From positions 1 through 51,001 of the forward strand of contig LURN01000056.1 in NCBI GenBank assembly GCA_001628405.1: a DNA stretch of 51,001 bases, written 5' to 3'. The DNA comes from Candidatus Thioglobus sp. REDSEA-S12_B1 (GTDB lineage: Bacteria; Pseudomonadota; Gammaproteobacteria; PS1; Pseudothioglobaceae). The translations under genes and the position numbers were made by a program. Below the pieces are notes generated by a model. It was given only the letters and a program-made list of their open reading frames with translations. It had not been told where the DNA came from and did not search any database. Below, piece after piece: positions 9,432 through 19,385 of this stretch (positions are counted from its first letter, which is position 1; the number at the start of each line of letters is the position of its first letter).

Positions 9432-9491
9432 TGCCAAGGAGCGTTGCAATGAGAAATTTCTCAATCAGGCTTGGCAATCAAAACGACGCTC
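9432..9491 (+). ncRNA. S-adenosylhomocysteine (SAH) riboswitch upstream of ahcY
   Basis: The sequence matches the SAH element plan. P1 is TGCCAAG (9432-9438) with CTTGGCA (9470-9476). The conserved GAGCGTTGCAA core follows. A P2 hairpin is formed by the palindrome TGAGAAATTTCTCA. Pseudoknot P4 pairs GAGCGT (9439-9444) with ACGCTC (9486-9491). A TATAAT at 9419-9424 would start transcription at about 9431, the first base of the element. SAH riboswitches turn gene expression on when SAH accumulates, which suits SAH hydrolase. Confidence 0.93.
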
Positions 9492-9518
9492 ATTTTTTTC
9501 AACTAACAAGGAAAATAA

Positions 9519-10946
9519 ATGAGCAATTCAACAGTAAATAGTAAAGACTTTAAGGTTTCTGATCTCGACCTCAATAGCTTAAGCAATGATTATAAGGTTG
9601 CTGATATAAACCTTGCAGATTTTGGTCGCAAGGAAATTGAACTAGCTGAATCTGAAATGCCAGCGTTGATGGCGCTTAGAGAAAAGTATAGCAAAGAGCA
9701 GCCACTTAAAGGTGCAAAGATTATGGGCTGCATTCATATGACCATCCAAACGGCTGTCCTGATGGAAACACTGATTGATCTTGGCGCCGAAATACGCTGG
9801 TCATCCTGCAATATTTTTTCAACGCAAGATCATGCTGCTTCCGCAATGGCTGCAAGAAATATTCCTGTCTTCGCATGGAAAGGTGAAACTGAAGAGGAGT
9901 TTTTGTGGTGTATTGAACAAACCATTCTTCATAATGGCAAACCATGGGATGCCAACATGATTCTTGATGATGGTGGTGACCTCACTGGCATGGTTCATGA
10001 AAAATACCCTGAAATGCTCGATAAAATCCATGGCATCAGCGAAGAGACAACAACAGGGGTTCATCGTCTACTAGAAATGATTGAGAATGGTGAACTTAAG
10101 GTTCCAGCTATTAATGTAAATGATGCTGTGACAAAAGCAAAAAATGACAATAAGTATGGTTGTCGTCACTCGTTGAATGATGCTATTAAGCGCGGAACTG
10201 ACATGTTGATGTCTGGCAAGAAAGCTCTCCTTATTGGTTATGGTGATGTTGGCAAAGGTTCAGCGATGTCACTTCGTCAAGAGGGGATGATAGTTAAAAT
10301 CTCCGAGATTGACCCTATTTGTGCTTTTCAGGCATGCATGGATGGCTTTGAAGTAGTCTCTCCCTATATTGATGGTGTCAATACAGGCTCTGTAGATTGT
10401 ATTAACAAGGATTTACTTGCTAATACTGATTTGATAGTTACAACTACAGGCAATACTAATGTTTGCGATGCAGCTATGCTTCAATGCCTTAAAGCGGGCT
10501 CTGTGGTCTGCAATATCGGACACTTTGACAATGAAATTGACACTCAATATATGCGTGATCATTGGAAATGGGATGAAGTCAAGCCTCAAGTTCACCGCAT
10601 CTACCGCTCAAATGATAATAGTGATTACTTGATTTTGCTTTCTGAGGGAAGATTGGTTAACTTAGGGAATGCAACTGGGCATCCTTCAAGAATCATGGAT
10701 GGATCTTTTGCTAACCAGGTACTCGCTCAAATGCACCTTTTTGATAAGAAATTTGCCGACCTGCCTGAAGATCAAAAAGCGGCCAATATCAGTGTTGAGC
10801 TGCTTCCAAAGAAACTAGATGAGGAAGTTGCTGCTGGTATGGTTGGAGGCTTCGGTGGCGTTTTAACTGTTATGACCAATGAGCAAGCAAAATATATTAA
10901 TACGCCTAAAGAGGGTCCATTCAAACCAGAGTCTTACAAGTATTAA
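9519..10946 (+). CDS. ahcY: AhcY, adenosylhomocysteinase (SAH hydrolase)
   Basis: NAD-dependent hydrolysis of SAH to adenosine and homocysteine. The 475 residues are typical of the longer bacterial form. Visible features are the catalytic-domain region [30 protein letters not shown], the NAD-binding [13 protein letters not shown] near residue 243 and the C-terminal FKPESYKY, whose Lys-Tyr closes the partner subunit's NAD site. Expression is probably controlled by the SAH riboswitch directly upstream. It is monocistronic, with a strong terminator after the stop. Confidence 0.97.
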   Translation: MSNSTVNSKDFKVSDLDLNSLSNDYKVADINLADFGRKEIELAESEMPALMALREKYSKEQPLKGAKIMGCIHMTIQTAVLMETLIDLGAEIRWSSCNIFSTQDHAASAMAARNIPVFAWKGETEEEFLWCIEQTILHNGKPWDANMILDDGGDLTGMVHEKYPEMLDKIHGISEETTTGVHRLLEMIENGELKVPAINVNDAVTKAKNDNKYGCRHSLNDAIKRGTDMLMSGKKALLIGYGDVGKGSAMSLRQEGMIVKISEIDPICAFQACMDGFEVVSPYIDGVNTGSVDCINKDLLANTDLIVTTTGNTNVCDAAMLQCLKAGSVVCNIGHFDNEIDTQYMRDHWKWDEVKPQVHRIYRSNDNSDYLILLSEGRLVNLGNATGHPSRIMDGSFANQVLAQMHLFDKKFADLPEDQKAANISVELLPKKLDEEVAAGMVGGFGGVLTVMTNEQAKYINTPKEGPFKPESYKY

Positions 10947-10964
10947 TTTTATTGATGCTGATTA

Positions 10965-10992
10965 AATGCGGGATTTTTCCCGCATTTTTTTT
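10965..10992 (+). terminator. Rho-independent terminator of ahcY
   Basis: AATGCGGG (10965-10972) and CCCGCATT (10979-10986) form a perfect 8-bp stem with a 6-nt loop. The T tract runs from 10985 to 10992. It starts 18 bp after the ahcY stop. Confidence 0.93.
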
Positions 10993-11077
10993 ATCTCAGC
11001 TTCAGTAAATACTTAAATGTCAGCCCTTAAACTAGATTGGTGGGGTAAAATTTTCGTTATTTCTTAGTTCGAATTAA

Positions 11078-11807
11078 ATGTCTAATTTAGAGCTTGATAC
11101 AACCAAATCATTTCAAAATTTAATCCTTAAATTACAGAGTTTCTGGGCAGAAAAAGGTTGCGCTATCGTTCAGCCGTTTGATATGGAGGTTGGTGCAGGC
11201 ACATTTCATCCAGCTACTTTTATCAGAGCCATTGGTCCAGAGCCCTGGAAGGCAGCGTATGTTCAACCCTCGAGAAGACCAGGAGATGGCCGCTATGGTG
11301 AAAATCCTAATCGCCTTCAACACTATTACCAATTTCAAGTTTTACTAAAACCCTCTCCAAGCGATATTCAAGACCTTTATCTCGACTCATTAGCATCAAT
11401 CGGTATTGATTTAAAAATGTATGATGTTAGATTCGTGGAAGATAATTGGGAGTCTCCAACCTTGGGTGCCTGGGGTCTGGGATGGGAAGTATGGCTTAAC
11501 GGAATGGAGGTCAGTCAGTTTACTTATTTTCAGCAACTTTGAGATTGCAGACACGGATGTTTTATTTAGGCAGTTTGATGAGGCTGAATCAATGAACTTA
11601 AAGCTTATTGAAGAGAACCTTCCATTTCCAGCTTATGAACAAACCATGAAAGCCTCTCATATTTTTAATTTACTTGATGCAAGGAAAGCTATCAGTGTAA
11701 CGGACAGAGCAAGGTTTATTAGAAGAGTTAGATCAATGAGTCAAAAAGTGGCTCAAGCATATTATGATTCTAGAGAGCGGCTGGGCTTTCCAATGTTAAA
11801 AAAATAG
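11078..11807 (+). pseudogene. glyQ: Glycyl-tRNA synthetase alpha subunit, disrupted by internal deletion
   Basis: Frame 1 (11078-11542) encodes GlyQ from its N-terminus through [10 protein letters not shown] and then stops at TGA (11540-11542). A second frame resumes at 11535 with [11 protein letters not shown] and continues to the normal C-terminus, REALGFPM-like ([11 protein letters not shown]), at 11807. In E. coli GlyQ these two blocks are separated by about 59 residues. A segment of roughly 175 bp, not a multiple of three, is therefore missing; it includes part of the catalytic core. glyS is not adjacent. As written no functional alpha subunit can be made. An assembly error is a real alternative, since the enzyme is essential unless a second glycyl-tRNA synthetase exists. 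Confidence 0.85.
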
Positions 11808-11822
11808 AATGATCAATTCTCA

Positions 11823-12401
11823 ATGAGGCCATTCCACTCAATTTATAACAAGATTCTAGTTTGGTCCTCAAGTCGATTTGCTATTCTCTGGCTCTCAGTG
11901 ATTAGTTTTTTTGAGTCGATCATTATCCCGCTACCACTCCAAGACTTGCTTTTGGCATCCATGTCCTTAAGAAATAGATCAAAGGCTTTTTATTTTGCTG
12001 CAATTTGCACGATTGCCTCAGTTTTAGGAGCGATTCTAGGTTACTTTATTGGGGTTCAGGCAGAAAACTTTGTCATGCCTTTGTTAATTAGTATGGGCTA
12101 TGAGGCGAAATTTGAGACCGCACAAATATACTTTCAGACTTATGGTATCTATATTATCCTAATCGCTGGTTTTAGCCCTATTCCATATAAACTTTTTACA
12201 ATTTCCGCTGGAATGATGTCAATGTCTCTATTTCCATTCATTGTTTTTTCTTTAATTGCAAGAGGCTCTAGATATTTTTTAATATCCCTTGTTGTAAGAA
12301 AATTTGGAAAAATGGCAGATGCGTGGTTAAATAAATACATTGATTGGCTCGGATATCTTCTTATTATCGCGATTGCTCTATTTTTATGGTATGAATACTA
12401 A
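11823..12401 (+). CDS. YqaA-like DedA/SNARE-associated family membrane protein
   Basis: A 192-residue membrane protein of the VTT/DedA superfamily, closest in look to the YqaA group. It has four to five hydrophobic segments and the family's re-entrant loop region, FFESIIIPLPLQDLLLASM near residue 28, and GFSPIPYKLFTISAG near 117 (the F-x-P-x-P motif typical of DedA proteins). Family members act in lipid scrambling or membrane homeostasis. The exact role here is unknown. It overlaps the following lipoprotein gene by 11 bp. Confidence 0.8.
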   Translation: MRPFHSIYNKILVWSSSRFAILWLSVISFFESIIIPLPLQDLLLASMSLRNRSKAFYFAAICTIASVLGAILGYFIGVQAENFVMPLLISMGYEAKFETAQIYFQTYGIYIILIAGFSPIPYKLFTISAGMMSMSLFPFIVFSLIARGSRYFLISLVVRKFGKMADAWLNKYIDWLGYLLIIAIALFLWYEY

Positions 12402-12888
12402 ATTAATAACACTTGCTATTGTTGTTGTTTTATCAGGCTGCCTCACCAATCCCCCAGGCCAGGTAATCGTTGAAGAAAAATCCTTCAATGTCGTTGAATC
12501 TAAAAGCCAACCGAGTTCTACCCAGTCTAAAAAAACAAATGTGAAGAAGAATTGGTCATTACCTGTTGATTCTCCAATTCTGAAAAATTATTCTGAAAAT
12601 GATGGTCACTATGGATTAACGTTTGATAATGCTTCAGGTCAAGAGGTCAGGGCCGTTAGAAAAGGAGAAGTTGTTTATAGCGGTGATAGGATGGCCAGCT
12701 ATGGAAAAATGATTATTATTAAGCACGCCTATGGCTTTTATAGCATCTACAATCAAAACCAGGAGCTGCTTGTTAGTGAAGGTGATAGTATTGAGAAAGG
12801 CGAGCTAATCGCAATCACAGGTGACAAGCCGTTTTATTTCGAAATGAAAAAATACGAGGAACCCATTAATCCATTAAAATATCTCTGA
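12391..12888 (+). CDS. NlpD/EnvC-like lipoprotein with degenerate LytM (M23) domain
   Basis: The lipobox is VVVLSGCL, with the Cys near residue 17, if translation starts at the ATG at 12391. An upstream in-frame ATG at 12340 would put 17 extra residues before the signal peptide and is unlikely. The C-terminal M23-like domain (about 60-165) reads VRAVRKGEVVYSGDRMASYG, IIIKHAYGFYSIYN and FYFEMKKYEEPINPLKYL. The metal ligands of active M23 peptidases are replaced (HYGLTFD where H-x-G-x-D is expected; FYFEM for LHFE). It is therefore probably not an enzyme but an activator of N-acetylmuramyl amidases, as in NlpD and EnvC. Unlike NlpD it has no LysM domain. Confidence 0.8.
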   Translation: MNTKLITLAIVVVLSGCLTNPPGQVIVEEKSFNVVESKSQPSSTQSKKTNVKKNWSLPVDSPILKNYSENDGHYGLTFDNASGQEVRAVRKGEVVYSGDRMASYGKMIIIKHAYGFYSIYNQNQELLVSEGDSIEKGELIAITGDKPFYFEMKKYEEPINPLKYL

Positions 12889-13922
12889 TGAATGACTTTA
12901 TCCACAATATAAGCCCAATTCAAACGATTGCTGTTCTTTTAGTTATCACAATTATTGCTCATTTTGTATTGGGTAAGATTCTAAAGCAAATTTCGAAGCA
13001 TTCTAAAAGCACGAAGACACAAATAGACGATTATCTAATAGGTGCCATTTCAGCGCCACTTAAGCTATTGATTTGGTTTGGATGGTTATATTTTTCCCTC
13101 AAAGAGCTAACTTCTGAGATTCAATCTTTAAATGACATCGTTGGCTATATAGCTATTGCACCTGTATTTATTTTAACTTGGGGGGTCTTGAGGCTGATTT
13201 CAAGCGTTGAGAGCTATTTGCTGGAAGGTGAAGGTAATGTTGATAAAGACTCCATACGGCTTTTTACCCGTCTTGTTAAGATTCTCTTTGTATTCGCTAT
13301 CATTCTCGGAGTAGCTCAATTTTATGGGTATGCTGTCTCTTCTATATTAACGCTTGGAGGTGTTGGTGGTATTGTAGTCGGCTTTGCAGCGAAGGATATG
13401 CTTGCAAATGTCTTCGGTGGCCTCATGATACAAATGGATAAACCATTCTCGACTGGAGACTGGATTCGTACAACTGACAAAAGTATTGAAGGCGTAGTAG
13501 AAAAAATAGGTTGGAGGATGACTCGAATTAGAACCTTTAACAAGAATCCTGTTTATGTTCCAAACTCTATCTTTGCAACTATACCAATAGAGACACCTTC
13601 AAGAATGACCAATAGACAAATTCATGAGGTAATAGGAATCCGCTACGATGACATTGCGCAAATGGAGAGCATTATCGAAAAAGTTGAAGAGTTGCTCTCT
13701 AACAGTGAACATATCGATAAAAGTCAGCCTTGTAGGGTCAATTTTGACTTGTTCAATGCCTCATCGCTTGATTTTGTAATTTGGGCATTTAGTTCACTCA
13801 CAGATGCTGGTCAGTTTAAAAAATTTAAAGGTAAATTGCTTCTCGATATAGCTCAAATCATTGCTGATCATGGGGCTGAGATTGCCTATCCAACGCAGAC
13901 TTTACATATTCAAAAATCCTAA
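12888..13922 (+). CDS. MscS-family mechanosensitive channel
   Basis: A 344-residue protein. Hydrophobic helices occupy the first ~165 residues. The pore-helix signature GGVGGIVVGFAAKDMLANVFGG is at about 157-178 (Gly/Ala-rich TM3), then FSTGDWI and the beta domain with NKNPVYVPNSIF, which are diagnostic of MscS. It releases solutes on hypo-osmotic shock. The start overlaps the previous stop (TGATG) and the stop is immediately followed by the miaB ATG, so it is part of the same operon. Confidence 0.9.
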   Translation: MNDFIHNISPIQTIAVLLVITIIAHFVLGKILKQISKHSKSTKTQIDDYLIGAISAPLKLLIWFGWLYFSLKELTSEIQSLNDIVGYIAIAPVFILTWGVLRLISSVESYLLEGEGNVDKDSIRLFTRLVKILFVFAIILGVAQFYGYAVSSILTLGGVGGIVVGFAAKDMLANVFGGLMIQMDKPFSTGDWIRTTDKSIEGVVEKIGWRMTRIRTFNKNPVYVPNSIFATIPIETPSRMTNRQIHEVIGIRYDDIAQMESIIEKVEELLSNSEHIDKSQPCRVNFDLFNASSLDFVIWAFSSLTDAGQFKKFKGKLLLDIAQIIADHGAEIAYPTQTLHIQKS

Positions 13923-15245
13923 ATGAGTATCTCCAAGCTTCACATCCGCACCTTTGGGTGTCAAATGAATGAGTATGATTCGAACAAGATGAGCGACGTA
14001 CTTAAGGCCTCTCACAATCTTGATCTTACCGAGGATATTAATGAGGCTGATGTGTTATTAATTAATACTTGCTCGATTAGGGAAAAAGCCGAAGATAAGC
14101 TATTTCATCAACTGGGTCGCTGGAGAAAGCTCAAAGAAAAGAATCCAAATCTAGTAATTGGTGTAGGTGGTTGTGTTGCCTCTCAAGAAGGCGACCTCAT
14201 TCTTAAGAGAGCTCCCTATGTTGACATGATTTTTGGACCTCAAACCCTGCATCGACTTCCAAATATGCTGAATGAGGCATTAAATGATGATGAGATCACT
14301 GTTGATATTTCATTTCCAGAGATTGAAAAATTTGATCATTTGCCTGAGCCACATAGTGATGGCGCATCAGCCTTTGTCTCAATTATGGAGGGGTGCAGTA
14401 AATATTGTACTTTTTGCGTTGTCCCCTATACCAGGGGAGAAGAAATTTCAAGGCCATTTATAGATGTGATACATGAAGTTGAGCTCTTGGCAGAACAAGG
14501 GGTCAAAGAGGTCAACCTTCTAGGACAAAACGTCAACTCCTATAGAGGCCTTATGGATGATGGAGAGGTCGCAGATTTAGCCCTTTTGATTACTATTGTT
14601 GCTCAGATTGAGGGCATAGAAAGAATTAGATTCACCACATCACATCCGGTCGAATTTAGTGATAGATTAATCGAAACCTATGCCGAAGTCCCTGAGCTCG
14701 TCTCGCACCTACACCTTCCAGTTCAGGCTGGATCTGATAAGATTTTAGGCTTAATGAAACGGGGACATACTGCCATTGAATACAAGTCAAAAATACGTAA
14801 ATTAAAACAAATACGGCCAGATATTTCTATCTCTTCTGACTTTATTATTGGGTTTCCTGGGGAAACAGAGAGTGACTTTAATGACACAGTTAAATTGATT
14901 GATGAAATTGGGTTTGATAAATCATTTAGCTTTATTTACTCTAAAAGGCCTGGCACAATTGCCTCGAGCTTTGCTGATGATGTAAGCGCCGATACTAAAA
15001 AGGAGAGACTCTCAATCGTTCAAGAAAGGTTAAACAACAACACAGAAGAAATATCAAAATCAATGATAGGAAGCACTCAAAAAGTTTTAGTTGAGGGCTT
15101 CTCAAAAAAAGGAAATACTCTCTCAGGAAGAACAGAGAATATGAGGACCGCTCACTTCGAAGGCGGAGAAGAGCTTATTGGCGAGATTGTATCGGTCAAA
15201 ATCTTAGATGGAATTGCAAACTCCCTAAAGGCCGAACTCATTTAA
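13923..15245 (+). CDS. miaB: MiaB, tRNA-2-methylthio-N6-isopentenyladenosine synthase
   Basis: Radical-SAM methylthiotransferase acting on i6A37 of tRNA. The 440 residues include the N-terminal UPF0004 domain with three cluster cysteines ([27 protein letters not shown]), the radical-SAM motif CSKYCTFC near residue 158, [12 protein letters not shown], and a C-terminal TRAM domain. miaA, which makes its substrate, is also in this window at 30585-31502. phoH and ybeY usually follow miaB. Here a deacetylase gene on the opposite strand intervenes before phoH. Confidence 0.96.
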   Translation: MSISKLHIRTFGCQMNEYDSNKMSDVLKASHNLDLTEDINEADVLLINTCSIREKAEDKLFHQLGRWRKLKEKNPNLVIGVGGCVASQEGDLILKRAPYVDMIFGPQTLHRLPNMLNEALNDDEITVDISFPEIEKFDHLPEPHSDGASAFVSIMEGCSKYCTFCVVPYTRGEEISRPFIDVIHEVELLAEQGVKEVNLLGQNVNSYRGLMDDGEVADLALLITIVAQIEGIERIRFTTSHPVEFSDRLIETYAEVPELVSHLHLPVQAGSDKILGLMKRGHTAIEYKSKIRKLKQIRPDISISSDFIIGFPGETESDFNDTVKLIDEIGFDKSFSFIYSKRPGTIASSFADDVSADTKKERLSIVQERLNNNTEEISKSMIGSTQKVLVEGFSKKGNTLSGRTENMRTAHFEGGEELIGEIVSVKILDGIANSLKAELI

Positions 15246-16264
15246 AGCCTTAACCACAGTTTTGAAAACCAATAGTATCGTCCGTTTTCCTTTGAAGGCA
15301 TAGTGCAGTTGTAACGACTCCTTCCAACTCCTAGAGGCTCTTCAGGCAAGACAGTTGCTGACTGAAGACCGCTCCACTCTATTTTTGCTTTGCTTTGGCC
15401 TGAAACGTAGCATGCAAAATTATTCATCTCATATTTACTAAGTGGCCTCGAAAAAACTAATTCTAGAGAAGGTTTAAAATCATCTTCAATAATCATAGAC
15501 TTAGGTGAAATACTCTCTAATGGCATATCCAAAGTCTTAACTTTGAGGATAAAGCTATCCATTTTGGCATAGGGACCGGACATAGAAAATCTAGGGATAT
15601 TTAAAAAATCACTGTTCTGGCTTGCTACGCCTGATTGCTGTCCAAAGGCAATGTAATTATTTGACTTTAGAAACTCATAAGTCTTATCATCATATTCACC
15701 ATATGGATAGGCAAAATACTTATCTTTAACCCCTAATTCTTTTGAAATTCTATCTTGAGCAAGATAAACCTCATTCTCAAGAGTACCTGGCAATAGATTG
15801 ACCAAATGTGGATGATTTACAGTGTGATTAAATACATCCACGAGGGGCGCCATTTCGCGTAACTGGCTCCAGGACATCATTGCATCATATTTCTTATCAA
15901 TTGGATTGGTTGAAACGAATATGGACATGGGGTATTGATATTCGGTCAATAATGGGAACGCCTCATTGTAGATCGACAAAAAACCATCATCTGCTGTCAA
16001 ACTAACGCAGTCGGGAGGTAAGTTTTCTTTTGATTGAAGTTTCTCAATAACTGTTTTTAAGGGAAGCACTGAATAGTCGTTTTCTTTAAGATAGGCCAAA
16101 TGCTGTTTAAATACTTCCGGTGAGGTGCTGGTTGACTTGGGCCCTTCATCTGAAAAACGATGATATACAAGTATGACACAATCAGACTCTAGTGCATAAG
16201 ACATAGAGGGAGAAAAAATTGCAGATAACAATAATAATTTAAATAAAATTTTTAACTTTTTCAT
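15242..16264 (-). CDS. Secreted polysaccharide deacetylase (NodB domain)
   Basis: A 340-residue exported protein. The N-terminal signal peptide ends near SMSYALES. The NodB homology domain has the metal and base motif TADDGF near residue 97 and HTVNHPHL with H-x3-H near 146, followed by YPYGEYDD. The layout resembles the deacetylase half of PgaB/IcaB, which act on poly-N-acetylglucosamine. No pga synthesis genes are nearby, so the glycan is unknown. The C-terminal ~100 residues are of unrecognised type. The gene is convergent with miaB (4-bp overlap) and separated from phoH by a divergent spacer. Confidence 0.82.
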   Translation of the reverse strand: MKKLKILFKLLLLSAIFSPSMSYALESDCVILVYHRFSDEGPKSTSTSPEVFKQHLAYLKENDYSVLPLKTVIEKLQSKENLPPDCVSLTADDGFLSIYNEAFPLLTEYQYPMSIFVSTNPIDKKYDAMMSWSQLREMAPLVDVFNHTVNHPHLVNLLPGTLENEVYLAQDRISKELGVKDKYFAYPYGEYDDKTYEFLKSNNYIAFGQQSGVASQNSDFLNIPRFSMSGPYAKMDSFILKVKTLDMPLESISPKSMIIEDDFKPSLELVFSRPLSKYEMNNFACYVSGQSKAKIEWSGLQSATVLPEEPLGVGRSRYNCTMPSKENGRYYWFSKLWLRL

Positions 16265-16345
16265 GAGTTAAATGATAAATCAATTAACGAGCAAAATCTT
16301 GCAACTTAACATTTGTTTTCAAAGTAATTCAGTAAAATATAAATC

Positions 16346-17263
16346 ATGAAATTTTCTTTGGATATTAAACGCTCGGAACAGCTTGCAAATATATGTGGAA
16401 GCCTAGATAAAAATCTTGAAAATATTGCAAACAACCTAAACGTTACTATTAGTAACAAAGGTGCTGATTTCAATATTAAAGGGAAAAATGCTGCAGAGGC
16501 AGTTTCTGTCCTTCAGGACCTACTTTCGATTTCAGAAAAAAAGACCATTGATTTGAGTGATATTGACTTGTGCATTAAATCACTTAATAGCACAAATGGA
16601 GAGGCCCCATCAATTACAATCAAAACCAGCAAAAAACATATTCATATAAGAAGCGGCAATCAGCAAAAATATGTCAACGCAATTATAGAAAATGATGCAG
16701 TTTTCGCTATTGGTCCAGCAGGAACAGGGAAAACCTACTTGGCAGTTGCAAGAGCAGTTGAAGCTTTAGAAAATTCGAATGTTAAAAGGATAGTGCTGGT
16801 CAGACCAGCAGTAGAAGCCGGGGAAAAATTAGGCTTTCTACCAGGAGATTTAAGTGAAAAGGTTGACCCATATCTCAGACCTATTTATGATGCCCTTTAC
16901 GAGTTTATTGGTTTTGAAAAGGTCAACAAGTTAATAGAAAAACATGTAATAGAGGTTGCCCCCTTGGCATTCATGAGAGGCAGAACGCTGAATGAATCAT
17001 ATATCATTCTTGATGAAGCTCAAAATACAACCATTCCACAAATGAAAATGTTTTTAACAAGAATGGGCTTTGGCTCGAAAATGGTCATCACGGGTGACAT
17101 TACTCAAATTGATTTGCCTAATCCTAGTCAATCAGGTCTAACAGACGCTATTAAGGTACTTAAGAATATTGACCATATTGCTTTTTGTGATTTTGATGCC
17201 GCTGATGTTGTCAGGCACCAACTCGTCAAGAAAATTGTTAGTGCATACGATAACGTTAAATGA
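16346..17263 (+). CDS. ybeZ: PhoH-like ATPase (YbeZ)
   Basis: P-loop ATPase of the PhoH family. The 305 residues carry a short N-terminal KH-like region, Walker [12 protein letters not shown] near residue 129, [13 protein letters not shown] (Walker B) near 222 and [10 protein letters not shown]. In gammaproteobacteria the gene is normally miaB-ybeZ-ybeY-ybeX and YbeZ partners the YbeY ribonuclease. Here ybeY does not follow. Instead mnmA overlaps the stop by 4 bp. Confidence 0.92.
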   Translation: MKFSLDIKRSEQLANICGSLDKNLENIANNLNVTISNKGADFNIKGKNAAEAVSVLQDLLSISEKKTIDLSDIDLCIKSLNSTNGEAPSITIKTSKKHIHIRSGNQQKYVNAIIENDAVFAIGPAGTGKTYLAVARAVEALENSNVKRIVLVRPAVEAGEKLGFLPGDLSEKVDPYLRPIYDALYEFIGFEKVNKLIEKHVIEVAPLAFMRGRTLNESYIILDEAQNTTIPQMKMFLTRMGFGSKMVITGDITQIDLPNPSQSGLTDAIKVLKNIDHIAFCDFDAADVVRHQLVKKIVSAYDNVK

Positions 17264-18348
17264 ATAGCAAAGATAAAGTAATCGTGGGTCTTTCTGGAGG
17301 TGTTGACTCTTCGGTTGCTGCCTATTTATTACTAAAACAGGGCTATGAAGTTGAAGCCTTATTTATGAAAAACTGGGATGAGGACGATGATGATGAATAC
17401 TGCAGCGCCTCTGAAGATTTAGCTGATGCCCAGGAAGTTGCAAAGGCACTAGGCATTGAGCTTCATACTGTAAATTTTTCTCATGAGTACTGGGAAGATG
17501 TTTTTGAGCATTTTCTATCAGAACATAAAAAAGGAAGAACACCGAATCCGGATGTATTATGTAATCAAAGAATTAAATTTAAGGCGTTCCTAGACTATGC
17601 CAAAGACCTTGGCGCAACTAAGATTGCTACTGGACACTATGCAAGGATTAGTGAAGACAATGGAAAGTACTTTCTAAAGGCTGGCATAGATGGCAATAAA
17701 GATCAGAGCTACTTTCTGCATTTGCTGAATCAAGATCAACTTTCACAAAGCCTATTTCCGTTGGGTGAGATTGACAAGAAAGAGGTTCGTGAAATTGCGA
17801 AAAATAATAATTTTGTTACTGCAGAAAAAAAAGACTCTACCGGAATCTGTTTTATAGGTGAAAGGCCATTCTCAGAATTTTTAACGACTTTTCTACCAAA
17901 AGAAAAAGGTGACATCGTTGACCAAGATGGTACCTTTATAAAACACCATAATGGGCTTCCTTTCTATACCATTGGACAGAGAAAAGGCCTTGAGATTGGC
18001 GGTGGATATGGTAATTCTCAAGAGCCTTGGTTTGTCGCAGACAAATTGACTGAATCGAATCAAATAGTGGCAGTGCAAGGAGATCACGACCTGCTTTACC
18101 ATAATTCATTAGTAGCAGATGAAATCCACTGGATTGATGACGAACCAGAGATGCCCATGCAATGTAGTGCTAAAATACGTTACCGACAAGCTTCGCAAGA
18201 ATGCTCAGTTAGAATTGGAGAAAACCACACCATTAAGGTTTTTTTTAAAGATTCTCAAAGAGCGATTACGCCAGGCCAATCTGTAGTTTTTTATGATGGT
18301 GAAACTTGCCTTGGTGGGAGTGTAATTAAATCCAGATACAATGAATAA
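17260..18348 (+). CDS. mnmA: MnmA, tRNA 2-thiouridylase
   Basis: Adds sulfur to wobble U34 of tRNA(Lys/Glu/Gln). The 362 residues carry the PP-loop [13 protein letters not shown] at the N-terminus, TGHYARI, the catalytic Cys in [12 protein letters not shown] and the second Cys in [13 protein letters not shown]. The C-terminal barrel domain ends normally. It overlaps ybeZ by 4 bp and hflD by 8 bp. mnmA-hflD is a conserved gammaproteobacterial pair. Confidence 0.97.
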   Translation: MNSKDKVIVGLSGGVDSSVAAYLLLKQGYEVEALFMKNWDEDDDDEYCSASEDLADAQEVAKALGIELHTVNFSHEYWEDVFEHFLSEHKKGRTPNPDVLCNQRIKFKAFLDYAKDLGATKIATGHYARISEDNGKYFLKAGIDGNKDQSYFLHLLNQDQLSQSLFPLGEIDKKEVREIAKNNNFVTAEKKDSTGICFIGERPFSEFLTTFLPKEKGDIVDQDGTFIKHHNGLPFYTIGQRKGLEIGGGYGNSQEPWFVADKLTESNQIVAVQGDHDLLYHNSLVADEIHWIDDEPEMPMQCSAKIRYRQASQECSVRIGENHTIKVFFKDSQRAITPGQSVVFYDGETCLGGSVIKSRYNE

Positions 18349-18946
18349 GTCAGCAAAACAAACCATAGCACTTGCAAGCATTTTTCAATCATCCGCTTTA
18401 GTGCACCAGCTAGCTATTTCTGGTAAGTGTGATAGCCATACAAATAAGGCAAGTCTTAACAGTATTGTTAGCTCAAGTGATTCTATTGACGAGATCTTTA
18501 CTTCTCCTGAAGACTTAAAAATTGGTTTTGATTCTCTAAAATTGATTCTTGAGAAAAAAACAATAGAAATGCACAACGTCATGGTTTACGCTACAGCCCT
18601 GATTAATTTAGAAAAAAAATTAATGAAAAAACCTAAACTATTAGATCAAATCTCAGAAGAAATTAATCTCATTAATAAACAGGAATTTTTTGACATTTAT
18701 CACAGCAACTCTATTGCTCGATTGGCTGAGTTATATAAAAACACATTAGGGAGCTTAAACCCTACGATTATGGTTCGTGGAGAGCAAATTTATCTATCCA
18801 ATCAACACACAGCCAATCATATAAGGGCGCTTCTTTTGGCTGGAATTAGAGCAGTCTCATTATGGAAAAATCAAGGCGGGAAGACCTGGCACTTGTTATT
18901 CGGTAAAAAGAAAACACTACAATATATCAAATCACTTGCAAATTAA
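18341..18946 (+). CDS. hflD: HflD family protein
   Basis: Peripheral membrane protein known from E. coli as a modulator of lambda CII; its cellular role is unclear. The 201 residues show family features: [17 protein letters not shown] at the N-terminus, SLNSI, a mid-protein LEKKL helix, and [14 protein letters not shown] near residue 165. It overlaps mnmA, the standard neighbour. Confidence 0.88.
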   Translation: MNKSAKQTIALASIFQSSALVHQLAISGKCDSHTNKASLNSIVSSSDSIDEIFTSPEDLKIGFDSLKLILEKKTIEMHNVMVYATALINLEKKLMKKPKLLDQISEEINLINKQEFFDIYHSNSIARLAELYKNTLGSLNPTIMVRGEQIYLSNQHTANHIRALLLAGIRAVSLWKNQGGKTWHLLFGKKKTLQYIKSLAN

Positions 18947-18964
18947 TCTATTCCTATTAAACGC

Positions 18965-18993
18965 TTGCATAATTGAGGGTGAGACTCTATAAT
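18965..18993 (+). promoter_or_regulatory. Strong sigma-70-type promoter of rpsT
   Basis: TTGCAT (18965-18970) and TATAAT (18988-18993) are separated by an ideal 17 bp, with transcription predicted to start near 19000, about 28 bases before the rpsT ATG. It is one of the best consensus promoters in the window, as expected for a ribosomal protein gene. Confidence 0.8.
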
Positions 18994-19027
18994 TCATGTT
19001 TTCTTAATTTAAGCACAATTAATATTT

Positions 19028-19288
19028 ATGGCCAATTCAGCAGGTTCAAGAAAACGCGCAAGACAAGCAGTTAAACGCAACAAGCATAACTCTCAGATAA
19101 GAGCTAAAGTTCGTACTTTCATTAAAAAGGTGACTTATGCAATCGATGCGGGAAATAAAAAGGAAGCAACAAGTGGTTTTGCCGATATGCAAAAAAATCT
19201 TGATCAAGCGGTAAGCAAGGGTTTATATCACAAGAACCTAGCTGCCAGAAAGAAATCACGTATTAGTGCTCAAATCAAAGCTCTATAA
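19028..19288 (+). CDS. rpsT: RpsT, ribosomal protein S20
   Basis: The 86 residues match the S20 length and composition: MANSAGSRKRARQAVKRNKHN at the N-terminus, then RAKVRTFIKKV and a C-terminal LAARKKSRISAQIKAL. It binds the 5' domain of 16S rRNA. It is monocistronic, between its own promoter and a terminator. Confidence 0.97.
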   Translation: MANSAGSRKRARQAVKRNKHNSQIRAKVRTFIKKVTYAIDAGNKKEATSGFADMQKNLDQAVSKGLYHKNLAARKKSRISAQIKAL

Positions 19289-19340
19289 ATATCATTCTAT
19301 TATAGGTTGAGCTCTTGATAATCAAATCATTGCTATAATT

Positions 19341-19363
19341 AAACCCTCTCTGAGGGTTTTTTT
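19341..19363 (+). terminator. Rho-independent terminator after rpsT
   Basis: AAACCCTC (19341-19348) and GAGGGTTT (19352-19359) form a perfect 8-bp stem with a 3-nt loop, ending in seven T (19357-19363). It lies 52 bp past the rpsT stop and 22 bp before the next gene. Confidence 0.9.
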
Positions 19364-19385
19364 ATGTCCAAAAGCAATTAGCGCT

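Noticed and set aside
11421-11807. Programmed frameshift or separate gene in the second half of glyQ
   Set aside because: A frameshift cannot restore the roughly 59 missing codons, and the in-frame region before 11535 is only an out-of-frame reading of the first part.
19315-19339. Promoter (TTGATA and TATAAT) directly before the rpsT terminator
   Set aside because: The spacing between the two hexamers is only 13 bp and the product would run straight into the terminator hairpin.
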